Shown here: positions 53,859-62,458 of the stretch, piece by piece
Position numbering within the stretch: the first letter of the stretch is position 1
Layout: the number at the start of each line of letters is the position of its first letter
NCBI RefSeq assembly: GCF_024400215.1
Contig: NZ_CP053748.1
Location: 2,604,001-2,668,000, forward strand
Direction: 5' to 3'
DNA from: Massilia sp. erpn
Lineage (GTDB): Bacteria; Pseudomonadota; Gammaproteobacteria; Burkholderiales; Burkholderiaceae_D
DNA: 64,000 bases
Translations under genes and position numbers: made by a program
The notes under the pieces: generated by a model
What the model was told of the DNA's origin: nothing
Databases searched by the model: none
What the model saw: the letters and a program-made list of their open reading frames with translations, nothing else

Positions 53859-54455
53859 TTATCGCGTTATGGTCTTGCGCACCAGCAGGACGAGCTGGAT
53901 GCGCGCTTCCACTGTCCCCGATTCGATGCGTTCGCGGCGGAAAGTCACCGACTCCAGCGTCAGCGTCGGCATGCTTTGCAGCGCATTGACGATAAAGAGC
54001 TGCACATTGGAGAACTTGGCCTTCACGGGCAGCGTGATCTGGTAGCGCAGCACATTGGCGCGGACTTCCTGCTGCGGCTTGTAATCGGCCTTTGCCAGCG
54101 AGATGCCGCTGTCCCGCGCCGCCTGCATGAGCAGCTGCAGTTGTTCGGGAAGCGCCTCATGCGGCGGCAGGTGGACCTGCGTGGGCTTGATACGCTCCTC
54201 CGTATCCTGCGGCGGGCTTGCCGGTATGGCCGGCTTGCTGCTGGCTGCGGCGATGCGCGTCAGCAGCGCCATCTGCTGTGCCGCCATGGTCTGGGCATGC
54301 CACCATCCTGCGGCGGCCATGGCCAGGCAGCTCGCGGCCAGCAGTGCGGGCCAGCCCAGGCGGCGCAGCAGGCGGCGTGCTTCCCAGTCGGCCCTGGCCG
54401 CTGGTTGCGCGGGCAGCGGCAGACGCAGGATGCGCGCGCTTTTCACTGCGACCAT
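53859..54455 (-). CDS. PilO/GspM-like inner-membrane protein
   Basis: A 198-aa bitopic protein: a basic cytoplasmic N-terminus, one membrane helix (GWPALLAASCLAMAAAGWW, about 34-52), a helical linker, and a ferredoxin-like periplasmic domain (LRYQITLPVKAKFSNVQLFI, then LTLESVTFRRE). This layout is that of PilO/GspM/MshJ, which form the assembly platform with PilN/GspL. It overlaps the upstream PilN-like gene by 13 bp. It is the third gene of an isolated three-gene set; no secretin or ATPase genes are near. Confidence 0.65.
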   Translation of the reverse strand: MVAVKSARILRLPLPAQPAARADWEARRLLRRLGWPALLAASCLAMAAAGWWHAQTMAAQQMALLTRIAAASSKPAIPASPPQDTEERIKPTQVHLPPHEALPEQLQLLMQAARDSGISLAKADYKPQQEVRANVLRYQITLPVKAKFSNVQLFIVNALQSMPTLTLESVTFRRERIESGTVEARIQLVLLVRKTITR

Positions 54456-54997
54456 TTGACCTCCAGCTGGAAGTGATAAGGGCGCCCCGTACTGCCTTCA
54501 ACCATCTCATGCTTGATCAGATAGACCGATTGGAACATGGGCTGTTCGTTGAGGTAGGCCAGGTAGTTCAGCATATCGGGCGAGCTCTCCGCCTCGACGC
54601 TGATTTTCACACTGCCCGAGGATAGGCCGGCCTTGCGGTTTTCCGCATCGCGCTGGCTGTTCAGGTCCAGGCCAAGCAGGGCGACGGGCATGTCGCGTGG
54701 CGGCTGGATATGGCGCATCAGGCGAACGGCCGACAGATTCTGCTCGTACGCGGCCGCCACCATGGCCTCGGTCTGCTGTTCCAGCTCGCGCTGGCGGGCT
54801 GGATGGGCAATCCGCTGCGCGGGACGTTTGGGGGCGGCATCGGCCAATTGCCGTTCCATTTTTTCCAAGGCCTGCCGCTGGACCATCCAGTTCAGTGCCG
54901 AGAGCAGCAGCACCAGGCTGGCGGCGATGCACAAGGCGATGGCAGACGCGCCGGGCAGCACCGGTTTGGGCAGAAAATTCAGGCGGCTCAGGCGCAT
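54443..54997 (-). CDS. PilN/GspL-C-like inner-membrane protein
   Basis: A 184-aa bitopic protein with a short N-terminus (MRLSRLNFLPKP), one membrane helix (about 19-38), a coiled coil (RQALEKMERQLADAAPKRP and beyond) and a periplasmic ferredoxin-like domain ending in YHFQLEVKW. The topology matches PilN; the N-terminal box that contacts PilM in type IV pili is replaced by RLNFLPKP, close to the INLLP-type motif. It overlaps the preceding gene by 10 bp and the following one by 13 bp, so all three are coupled. Confidence 0.65.
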   Translation of the reverse strand: MRLSRLNFLPKPVLPGASAIALCIAASLVLLLSALNWMVQRQALEKMERQLADAAPKRPAQRIAHPARQRELEQQTEAMVAAAYEQNLSAVRLMRHIQPPRDMPVALLGLDLNSQRDAENRKAGLSSGSVKISVEAESSPDMLNYLAYLNEQPMFQSVYLIKHEMVEGSTGRPYHFQLEVKWSQ

Positions 54998-55842
54998 GCC
55001 GCCACCTGCCTGGCGCGCGCGGCGCCCGCTTGCCATCCCGGCAGGCCTGGCGCGTCCAGCATGCGGAACAGCGCGTCCTGGGCCGGCAGGAATTCCGCTG
55101 CTATCGCTTCGGAACTCATATTCAGCACCGCCACTGTCGTGATGCGCGCCAGTTCTGGGCGGCGCAAGGTCCAGCGCTGCCATGCCTGCGGCAGTTCGCG
55201 CAGCCACGTGCCGCTGCAGGGCTGCATATGGATGGCGTGGATGCGTCCCCTGCTGCTGCTGGCCAGCAGCAGGCGTCCCGGTTCGAGCAGGGCCAGTGCC
55301 TGGGTATCGGCTTTGTCCATATGCTGCCAGGCCGCGCTGAGTAGCGGCTCGATGGACAGGCAGCGCCTGCCATGTTCGCGGGCAGCCTCCCGCAAGCCTT
55401 GCAGCAGCGCCGTCTCGATGCCGCACACCAGGCGCGGCCCGCCGTAGGCCGCGTCGTCGGCCGTGACATGCCAGCCGCGCGCCTGCTCGCCATACTGCGC
55501 TGCCATCTGGGTTTGCAGATACTGGCCGGCTTGCGGCTCGCGCAGCAAGGCATCGCTCCATGGCGCCATCAGCACCGGACACCAGCGGCTGGCAATGCTG
55601 ATTGCCAGCGGCAGCCGGTGTTTGTGATCGTCTTCGTCCAGCAGAACATGCAGCGCGGCCAGCGCCGCCTGCCAATGACCATCCACTGTGGACAGGGGCA
55701 GCCGGCCCGGCGTTCCCGCCACTGGCTGGCCGCCACGCTTTTCCAGCCATGCGAGTTCACCGGGCGCCAGATGTACGTGTAGCGCGGGGCGCGCAAAGCC
55801 CTGGCCTTGCCAGTAGCGGCGAATGGCGTCGGTCAACAGCAC
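54988..55842 (-). CDS. Cytoplasmic partner of the PilN/PilO-like pair (PilM-like position)
   Basis: A 284-aa protein without membrane segments or signal. By position it corresponds to PilM or the cytoplasmic domain of GspL, but the actin-like ATPase motifs are not convincing, so the match is by context. Segments of note are LDEDDHKHRLPLAISIASRW and AALLEPGRLLLASSSRGRIHA-like beta strands in the second half. Its stop overlaps the PilN-like start by 10 bp. The secreted metalloprotease gene lies 256 bp upstream on the same strand. Confidence 0.5.
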   Translation of the reverse strand: MLLTDAIRRYWQGQGFARPALHVHLAPGELAWLEKRGGQPVAGTPGRLPLSTVDGHWQAALAALHVLLDEDDHKHRLPLAISIASRWCPVLMAPWSDALLREPQAGQYLQTQMAAQYGEQARGWHVTADDAAYGGPRLVCGIETALLQGLREAAREHGRRCLSIEPLLSAAWQHMDKADTQALALLEPGRLLLASSSRGRIHAIHMQPCSGTWLRELPQAWQRWTLRRPELARITTVAVLNMSSEAIAAEFLPAQDALFRMLDAPGLPGWQAGAARARQVAACA

Positions 55843-56047
55843 GACTCAGCTCATGCCGGATGCGATCGGAAAGGAGGGGGATGAAGGCAGGGGCAAGCCC
55901 AAGGACTGAGTAAGCATCGGTCAAATCGCAATCAATCAGAAAGGTTCAACAGCCAGTACCCGCACGCGGAAGCGAAGCGTTACCTTAGACCAATCATAAT
56001 TAAAATGCAATATTGTTTTTTATGCTGTGGTAAATCGCCACAGGAGC

Positions 56048-56085
56048 TGGCGGCTCCGCCTTCGGCTTGCAAGGCGAAACCGCCA
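56048..56085 (-). terminator. Two-tier hairpin after the M4 metalloprotease gene
   Basis: Outer arms TGGCGG/CCGCCA (56048-56053, 56080-56085) and inner arms CGCCTT/AAGGCG (56057-56062, 56071-56076). It starts 13 bases after the minus-strand stop. There is no T-run on the minus strand. The rest of the 256-bp gap to the triad holds an AT-rich stretch at 55996-56025, perhaps promoter sequence, and nothing else I can name. Confidence 0.4.
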
Positions 56086-56098
56086 TTCATGCGGATGC

Positions 56099-58612
56099 TT
56101 AGTTGGCGATCACGCTGACCTTATCGACCACGAAGGAAGTCTGCAGCGACTGGTCTTCCGTCATCGAGAAGGACAGGCGCACCGTCTGGCCTTTGTAGGG
56201 CAGCAGGTTGAAGGTGCGGATCTGGAAGCCGGCGGCCGGATTCAGGTTCGAATACGTCGCCAGGGTGCCCAGCGTGGTGCCGGCGCTGTTCTTCACGCTC
56301 ACCACCAGCTTGTCGTACACCACGTTCTCGGTTTCCGCGGTGTCGATATGCAGGGCGAAGCTCAGCGTGGCCGAAGTCGAGGTGGCAGGGATGTTGATGT
56401 CCTGCGTCAGCGTTTCGGTCGCGGTGGAGCCATTGCCGCCCAGCCAGGCGAAGCGCGTGCCTTCATACGGCGACTGGCCCTGGTGGGCGCCGATCACGCC
56501 CGTGGTGCCGGACCAGCCGGTGGTGCCGTTCTCGAAGCCGCCATTGGTTACGCGCTCGGTGCCGCCGCCGCCGGAACCCACGGTCAGCGTGGCGTTGTTC
56601 GAGGTGGCGGTGGAGGGCGGATTGGCCGCATCGGTCACGGTAGCGTTGAAGACGGCGCCATTGTCCGCTGCCTGCGCGGTGAAGGAGTAGGTGGCCGAAG
56701 TGGCGCCGGCAACCAGGTTGCCGTTGCGGTACCACTTGTAGCTGTACGGCGAGGTGCCGCCGGACGCGCCCACGGTGAAGCTGGCGGTGCCGCCGGCCGA
56801 CACGGTGATGCTGGCCGGCTGGGTGGTGATGCTGACGCCGGTGCCCGGTCCTGGGTTTTCATCCACGTCGGCGCCCACATTGATAGCCGCGTAAGCGCGC
56901 TTCACGGCAATCGCCTCCTTGGAGCCAACGCCATACAGTTCCTCGGCCGATTGCAGCACCTTGTTGCGCGCGTCCGCGTAGTTGGTGGACTGGGTGAACT
57001 TGGTCGAGTTGGCCTTGAACCAGATGCGGTAAGCCTTGTCGATGCCGATGCCGGTCATGGCCAGCGGCTGCTTGTTCAGGTAGGAGCTGTATTTCTCGCT
57101 GCCGGAGCTGGACTCGGAACCTTGCGACAGGAAGTAGAACATGCGGTTATTCGGGCCGCTGCTGTAGTGCACGTCCAGGTTCTTGATCGAGGTGCTCCAG
57201 GCATCGGGGCTGCGGCCGTCCTTGCTTGGCTTCCACATCCAGCGCAGCGGCTGGCCGTTCTTGGCGATCTCCTTGCCCATCTGCCAGTCGTTCAGGGCCG
57301 GGATGGTGGTGCCGGTGCCGCCGCCGCGTGCATAGGCTTCGGTCGACTCGCCGGCGATGTCGGAGGACGATTCATTCAGGCCGCCCGACTCCTGCTCGTA
57401 GATCAGGCCCGAAGTGGCGTCGGTGATGCCGTGGCCCATTTCGTGGCCGATCACGTCGATCGAGCCGAGGTTGTTGAACATGCTGCCGCCGTCGCCGATG
57501 TACATGCACTTGCAGCCGCTGTCGTAGTAGGCGTTGTCGTAGGAGGTGTTGACGTGGGCGGCGATGAAGGTGGCGGTGTTCTGGCCGTCCAGCGACTGCC
57601 AGCCCAGCACATTCTTGTGCATGTCGTAGGTGTTCATCAAGCCCCACATCGCGTTCACAGCCGCGGTCTGGCCGTTGGCGTTGGTGGTGCTGCCGCCATT
57701 GTACTGCTGGCCATCGCCCCAGGTGTTGGTGGTATTGGTGTACACGCTGCCGGGCGACGTGCCGTGGTTGGCATTGGTGATGGCCATGCTGCCGTAAGTG
57801 CCGCCGGTGCCGCGCGACGGGTCTTTCAGGCTGAAAGTGGAGCCCGACTGCGTGGTGTTGAGCGGCACGCTGCCGTTGTACTGGCTGTTGCCGGTGCCGG
57901 CCACGGTTTGCAGTGCCTTCCATTTTTTCAGCACCACGCCGTTTTTGGCGCTGACGATGTAATCGTAGTAGATCGGATGCTGGTCCTGGCGTGCGCGCAC
58001 CTGCACCAGGTAGGCCAGCTCGTAGTGATCCACCACGTCCTGCACGTCCAGCGCGTTGAGCACGCTTTCCGCCTTGTTGGCGGCGGCGGCGGTGCGCACG
58101 GTTTTCACCACGGGGTAGATCAGCAGCTCGGCGCTCGGCGGCACATGGTGCAAGCCGCTGGCGGCCAGTTCCTTGGTGACGCGGTCGATGGCGGCGGTGG
58201 CGTTCAGCGCCGGTGTGGTGTTGAAGCCGGATTTGCTGTCCTTGCCGGCATTCAGTTTGTCGCGCAGGTAGGAGGCCGATTCGCTCAGGATCTCGCCGGC
58301 ATCGCTGCTGACGATGACGGTTTCCGAACCGAACACGCGCAAGCCCTTGTAGGTGTGGTTGGCGCGCGTGATGCGCGTGCCGGTCACGCCGGGATGCTGC
58401 ACCGTGACTTTGTAGCCATGGTCGGCATCCAGACCGGTCTTGCCGCGGCGCGCGGCCAGTTTGCTGAACAGGGCATCGACCTGTTGCGGCGACTGGGCGC
58501 TGACGGGGGCGGCCATCACGGGCGCGGATTGAGGGGCGGCATGCACCGCGGCAGATAGCACCATCGGCAGGGTAGCGATGGATGCGGCAAGCAGAGTCTT
58601 ACGTAGATTCAT
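56099..58612 (-). CDS. Secreted M4 (thermolysin-family) metallopeptidase with Ig-like and C-terminal domains
   Basis: An 837-aa pre-pro-protease. It has a signal peptide (to about residue 26), an FTP/PepSY propeptide to about 230, and an M4 catalytic domain with zinc motif HEMGH at 390-394, third ligand Glu414 in GGLNESSSD and the catalytic His in DVHYSSGPNN. After the catalytic domain come an Ig-like domain (about 630-700, ITVSAGGTASFTVGASGG) and a glycine-rich linker. A terminal jelly-roll-like domain (NGGFENGTTGW onwards) probably binds polymer or cell surface. The start at 58612 has TTGGAGAAGAG upstream; in-frame extension to 58696 is not supported. It is likely a type II secretion substrate. 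Confidence 0.9.
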   Translation of the reverse strand: MNLRKTLLAASIATLPMVLSAAVHAAPQSAPVMAAPVSAQSPQQVDALFSKLAARRGKTGLDADHGYKVTVQHPGVTGTRITRANHTYKGLRVFGSETVIVSSDAGEILSESASYLRDKLNAGKDSKSGFNTTPALNATAAIDRVTKELAASGLHHVPPSAELLIYPVVKTVRTAAAANKAESVLNALDVQDVVDHYELAYLVQVRARQDQHPIYYDYIVSAKNGVVLKKWKALQTVAGTGNSQYNGSVPLNTTQSGSTFSLKDPSRGTGGTYGSMAITNANHGTSPGSVYTNTTNTWGDGQQYNGGSTTNANGQTAAVNAMWGLMNTYDMHKNVLGWQSLDGQNTATFIAAHVNTSYDNAYYDSGCKCMYIGDGGSMFNNLGSIDVIGHEMGHGITDATSGLIYEQESGGLNESSSDIAGESTEAYARGGGTGTTIPALNDWQMGKEIAKNGQPLRWMWKPSKDGRSPDAWSTSIKNLDVHYSSGPNNRMFYFLSQGSESSSGSEKYSSYLNKQPLAMTGIGIDKAYRIWFKANSTKFTQSTNYADARNKVLQSAEELYGVGSKEAIAVKRAYAAINVGADVDENPGPGTGVSITTQPASITVSAGGTASFTVGASGGTSPYSYKWYRNGNLVAGATSATYSFTAQAADNGAVFNATVTDAANPPSTATSNNATLTVGSGGGGTERVTNGGFENGTTGWSGTTGVIGAHQGQSPYEGTRFAWLGGNGSTATETLTQDINIPATSTSATLSFALHIDTAETENVVYDKLVVSVKNSAGTTLGTLATYSNLNPAAGFQIRTFNLLPYKGQTVRLSFSMTEDQSLQTSFVVDKVSVIAN

Positions 58613-59336
58613 CTCTTCTCCAAGGTTTTCGATATGTGGGTGTCTGGTGTGACCTGCCCGCACGCTGCCGGATGGCCACCCCGGTGCTTTTTCCAACGTT
58701 GGAAATCCGGGTAGGCCGCACCTTATTCCCTTCGATCGGGCGAAGTCAAAAATCTTGGAAAATTGGTCGAAATGGCGAAAACTGTTATGGATCGGACATT
58801 TTTATCAAAAAAATGGACGCAAGCATCTACACAAAAACACGGCGTCGTGGCGCACGATACGCGCAGCTGTGGCTTCGCCGCACAGCCTGGAGTTTGTCCT
58901 CTAAATTCGTGCTTGGCGCAACACTCTGGAGCGCTCGGCTGCATGCTTCGGTTGCTTTTTCATAATTTTGCGTTTTACACTATTTGCAGAACAACGGCGC
59001 ACTGCGACCGGCTGTCATACCGATAAATGCGCGGGCTCCGCCCAACAATACAGCGCAATGAACGCCACCAGGGACGAGAAACCATGAAACCAACAGGTCA
59101 AGCTGTTCGACGCGTTATTCCCCCCAATCTGCGCCAGGCTGCGCATTCACCGCCTGCGTAAACGCCGCCACCCGGTTCCTCCAAAAGTCCGCAACAGTCC
59201 CTGACGGCCTGCGCCCGAGGGTGACCGTATGCGTCTACGCGTCAACCAGGGGTGGATAGCCGCCGTGCCGTGAACAGCGGAACCGGCTCGCCACGCCTAT
59301 TACCGGAGCCTTGCCCCCAAAGGGCGGTGTCAAGCC
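58613..59336. other. 724-bp region without a convincing gene
   Basis: Between the metalloprotease start and the ACT-like gene. It holds the palindrome CCAACGTTGG near 58693, an AT-rich stretch at 58795-58840 that probably carries the protease promoter, and a plus-strand promoter-like pair TTGCTT/TACACT (58952-58957 and 58976-58981, 18-bp spacing). A 25-codon frame at 59084-59161 starts MKPTGQAVRRVIPPNLRQ with a weak ribosome site. A 127-codon frame at 58582-58965 overlaps the promoter and looks random. No tRNA or repeat was recognised. Confidence 0.5.
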
Positions 59337-59993
59337 ATGCTTTCCATATCTACGAAAGTTGAGCGTATTGTGAAAGAGTCGCCCTTTCTCAGCGAAGGAC
59401 TGGGACGGGGTCTGATCAATCTATCGGAACTGGCGCGCCAGCTGCAGCCGCAGCTCGAAAGCGATTTATGGAAGCCGGTGGGCCAGGCCGCCGTGGTGAT
59501 GGCGCTGCGCCGCGTCGCCGAACGCCTGCCGCAGGCGGTCAACGATGAAATCGTGCTGACCCAGCGCACCGGCGAGCTGATTGCGCGCACCGACCTGGTC
59601 GAATGCACCTTTGCGCTGTCGGACTACAGTAATGCATGTCACCGCCAGCTGCTGACGCTGGCCGAAGCGCAGCACGGCACGTTTCTGACCGTCACGCGCG
59701 GCATCAGCGAATTGATGGTGATCTGCAGCCGCAGCCTGACGCCGCTGGTGGAGCAAGCCTTCCGCAGCGAACGCCAGCTGGCGCGCCTGGAAAGCCTGAA
59801 CGCGGTCACGCTGTATCTGCGTCCGGACTCCTACCGCACGCCCGGCATCTTCCACGCCATCCTGAAGAAGCTGGCCTGGGACAAGATCAATCTGGTCAAC
59901 ATCATCTCGACCCACACCGAGCTGACCCTGATCCTGGAAAAGGAGCACACCGGCGCCGCCTTCTCGGTGCTGTCGAAGATCGCTGCGCATTGA
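59337..59993 (+). CDS. Hypothetical protein with ACT-like C-terminal domain
   Basis: A 218-aa soluble protein. The N-terminal part is helical (VKESPFLSEGLGRGLINLSE and RRVAERLPQAV suggest a helix-turn-helix-like bundle). The C-terminal 60 residues (PGIFHAILKKLAWDKINLVN, then STHTELTLILEKE) have the strand-helix pattern and wording of the ACT domain of aspartate kinases, which binds amino acids. It could be an amino-acid-responsive regulator. No ribosome site is obvious before the ATG and no partner gene is adjacent. Confidence 0.6.
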   Translation: MLSISTKVERIVKESPFLSEGLGRGLINLSELARQLQPQLESDLWKPVGQAAVVMALRRVAERLPQAVNDEIVLTQRTGELIARTDLVECTFALSDYSNACHRQLLTLAEAQHGTFLTVTRGISELMVICSRSLTPLVEQAFRSERQLARLESLNAVTLYLRPDSYRTPGIFHAILKKLAWDKINLVNIISTHTELTLILEKEHTGAAFSVLSKIAAH

Positions 59994-60020
59994 ATTCAGG
60001 GATGGGCTCCGCATGCGGAT

Positions 60021-60374
60021 TCAGTCCTTTCCTGTCTGCTTGCTGGTCATTGCCGCAAGCAATTCCGGAAGGGCGGTTTGAACGGTATCCCATACGATGT
60101 CGAGATTGACGGCGAAATAGCCATGGGTAATGCGGTTGCGCATCCCCCGCATGCCGCGCTATGGCAGCGCCGTATGCTGTGCGACGAAAGCCGGGTATTC
60201 CGCCGTCAGGCGGATAGCGGCTTCACCTATGATAATCAAGCACATGCTCACTGCTTGCTGGGTGCGCCGGTCGGCAAGAAACTCTGCCTTGCTCAAGCTG
60301 GACGTGAAGTTGCAAGCATCTTCTGCGGCTTGCTTCATATGAGCCAGGTAGTCATCAGCGCGCAGTTGACTCAC
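60021..60374 (-). pseudogene. hepT: HepT toxin (HEPN RNase) interrupted by an in-frame amber codon
   Basis: Full-frame length is 117 codons, normal for HepT, but TAG at 60159-60161 stops translation after 71 residues. The stop stands where HepT proteins usually have Trp (ALP-stop-RGMRGMRNR), so a single TGG-to-TAG change explains it. The reading frame continues cleanly past it to TGA at 60021-60023 and includes the catalytic Rx4HxY motif in RNRITHGY. The truncated product therefore lacks the active site. The GTG start overlaps the mntA stop by four bases (GTGA). Confidence 0.75.
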
Positions 60375-60661
60375 ACTGCTTCCGCCTCTGCCAGAATAGC
60401 GGCGCGGAAGGCAGGTGGCAGCTCGGCGGGAGTGAGCAGATCAATAGGAATCTGCAGCAATTCTTCCAGTTCCAGTTGAAGGCTGCCGAGATCGAATAGC
60501 GTGGCGCCTGGTAGCACGTCTACCAGCAGGTCCAGATCGCTGCCCTCCTTATCCCTTCCATGCAGGGTCGAACCGAAGACGCGGGGATTGTTGGCGCGGA
60601 AGCGGCCCACGATCTCACGGATGAGCGGGCGATTGGCATCCAGGATTAAAGATGGTTTCAT
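60371..60661 (-). CDS. mntA: MntA-type nucleotidyltransferase antitoxin
   Basis: A 96-aa minimal nucleotidyltransferase. The catalytic GSx10DxD motif is intact in FGSTLHGRDKEGSDLDLLVD. MntA antitoxins block HepT by AMPylating the tyrosine of its Rx4HxY motif. It precedes the hepT reading frame with a 4-bp overlap, the standard operon order. Because the toxin is interrupted, the antitoxin may be a relic still under weak or no selection, or it may act on a HepT encoded elsewhere. Confidence 0.85.
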   Translation of the reverse strand: MKPSLILDANRPLIREIVGRFRANNPRVFGSTLHGRDKEGSDLDLLVDVLPGATLFDLGSLQLELEELLQIPIDLLTPAELPPAFRAAILAEAEAV

Positions 60662-60769
60662 GGCCGGACTCTGGCAACTGGCTTGACTTCATCATAGATC
60701 GCCATAACAAGGCTGGCAATATGCCGGCCGTAAATCAAAACAGCGCGGCCGGGGCCGCGCTGTTCATGC

Positions 60770-62428
60770 TTACTTCTTGTCCACATCGCTGGAGAAATTC
60801 AGCTGAGGCGCTTCCTCGTCCTTCTTCTCTTCCGGCGGCGGGGTGCCGTAGTCGGGTGGGGCCTCGATCTTCAGTTCGATCTGTTCCTTCATATCGGTTT
60901 TCTTCTCGACCGAGACCAGGTTCGGGAAGGCGATGATCAGGGCCACCATCAGCACCTGGATGCAGACGAAGGGAATGGCGCCCCAGTAGATTTCCGAAGT
61001 CTTCACCTCCTTCGGCGCCACCGAGCGCAGATAGAACAGGGCGAAGCCGAACGGCGGATGCATGAAGGAGGTCTGCATATTCACGCCCAGCAGCACGCCG
61101 AACCAGATCAGGTCGATGCCCAGCTTGTCGGCCACCGGCCCCACCAGCGGCACCAGAATGAAGGCCAGCTCGAAAAAGTCGAGGAAGAAGGCCAGCAGGA
61201 AGAACATGATGTTGACCACGATCAGGAAGCCCGTGCTGCCGCCCGGCAGGCTCGATAGCAGGTGCTCGACCCACAGGTCGCCATTCACGCCGCGGAACAC
61301 CAGGGCGAACACGGTGGAGCCGATCAGGATGAAGATCACGAAGCAGGACAGGCGGGTGGTCGAATTCATGGCCTGTACCAGCAGGCTCCAGGACAGGCGC
61401 CGGTTGGCAATCGCCAGGATGATGGCGCCCATGGCGCCCATGCCGCCGCCCTCGGTCGGCGTGGCCAGGCCGATGAAGATGGTGCCCAGCACCAGGAAGA
61501 TCAGGGCCAGCGGCGGAATCAGCACGAACACCACCTTCTCGGCCATGCGCGAGAGCAGGCCCAGTTTCAGGTAACGGTTGGCCAGCGCCAGGGCATAGGC
61601 GCCCAGGATGCCGACGCCGCCAGCGAAGATGCCCACCTCGTCCGCCGCCGTAGCCGGATGCGCGGCTGCGTAGAAATGGGCAAAGACGTACGCTGCCGCC
61701 ACCGAACCGGCCGCCAGCACCAGCAGCGACACCACGCCGCTCTTGCCGTTCGGTTCGCGCAGATTGCGCGCCTCGGGCGGCAGCGCCGGCACGTATGCCG
61801 GGCGGAAGATCGACACCGCCAGCACATAACCGGCATACATGGCCGTCAGCAGCAGGCCGGGCGCGAAGGCGGCTTTATACATATCGCCCACCGAGCGGCC
61901 CAGCTGGTCGGCCATCACGATCAGCACCAGCGAGGGCGGGATGATCTGGGCCAGCGTTCCCGATGCGGCGATCACGCCCGAGGCGAGCTTGCGGTCATAG
62001 CCATAGCGCAGCATCACCGGCAGCGAGATCAGGCCCATGGAAATCACCGAGGCTGCCACCACACCGGTGGTCGCCGCCAGCAGGGCGCCGACAAAGATCA
62101 CTGCGTACGCCACGCCGCCGCGGATCGGGCCGAACAACTGGCCGATGGTGTCGAGCAGGTCCTCGGCCATGCCCGAGCGTTCCAGGATCAGGCCCATGAA
62201 GGTGAAGAAGGGGATGGCCAGCAAGGTGTCGTTGGCCATGATGCCGTAGATGCGGTTGGGCAGCGCCTGCAGCAGCTCGGGTTTCAGCAGGCCCAGCTCG
62301 ATGCCCACCAGGCCGAAGAACAGGCCGTTGGCCGCCAGCGAGAAGGCCACCGGAAAGCCCGACAGCAGGAATACCACCAGCGCGCCGAACATGATGGGCG
62401 CGATGTTCGCAATGATGAAAGCTTCCAT
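60770..62428 (-). CDS. TRAP transporter large permease (DctM)
   Basis: A 552-aa ion-transporter-superfamily permease that couples solute import to a Na+ or H+ gradient. Typical DctM blocks are SGFPVAFSLAANGLFFGLVG, IPFFTFMGLILERSGMAEDL, GTLAQIIPPSLVLIVMAD and the C-terminal MQTSFMHPPFGFALFYLRS. A middle insert of about 80 residues and a charged C-terminal tail (PPDYGTPPPEEKKDEE) make it longer than usual DctM (about 430 aa), as in the mannitol/chloroaromatic-type group. It follows dctQ by 30 bp. No binding protein is adjacent. Confidence 0.9.
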   Translation of the reverse strand: MEAFIIANIAPIMFGALVVFLLSGFPVAFSLAANGLFFGLVGIELGLLKPELLQALPNRIYGIMANDTLLAIPFFTFMGLILERSGMAEDLLDTIGQLFGPIRGGVAYAVIFVGALLAATTGVVAASVISMGLISLPVMLRYGYDRKLASGVIAASGTLAQIIPPSLVLIVMADQLGRSVGDMYKAAFAPGLLLTAMYAGYVLAVSIFRPAYVPALPPEARNLREPNGKSGVVSLLVLAAGSVAAAYVFAHFYAAAHPATAADEVGIFAGGVGILGAYALALANRYLKLGLLSRMAEKVVFVLIPPLALIFLVLGTIFIGLATPTEGGGMGAMGAIILAIANRRLSWSLLVQAMNSTTRLSCFVIFILIGSTVFALVFRGVNGDLWVEHLLSSLPGGSTGFLIVVNIMFFLLAFFLDFFELAFILVPLVGPVADKLGIDLIWFGVLLGVNMQTSFMHPPFGFALFYLRSVAPKEVKTSEIYWGAIPFVCIQVLMVALIIAFPNLVSVEKKTDMKEQIELKIEAPPDYGTPPPEEKKDEEAPQLNFSSDVDKK

Positions 62429-62458
62429 ATCTTTTATTGTCCGTTCTTGTCAGAGATT

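Noticed and set aside
56027..58558. 843-codon plus-strand frame opposite the M4 metalloprotease
   Set aside because: The minus strand encodes a complete thermolysin-family enzyme with all motifs; the plus frame is His/Arg/Gly-rich noise.
58582..58965. 127-codon plus-strand frame upstream of the metalloprotease
   Set aside because: It begins inside the protease coding region, crosses the likely promoter, and shows no codon bias or family resemblance.
60159..60161. TAG in hepT as a programmed recoding codon (pyrrolysine or read-through)
   Set aside because: No pyrrolysine system is expected in this group and no stimulatory structure is evident; a simple nonsense change of the conserved Trp codon explains it.
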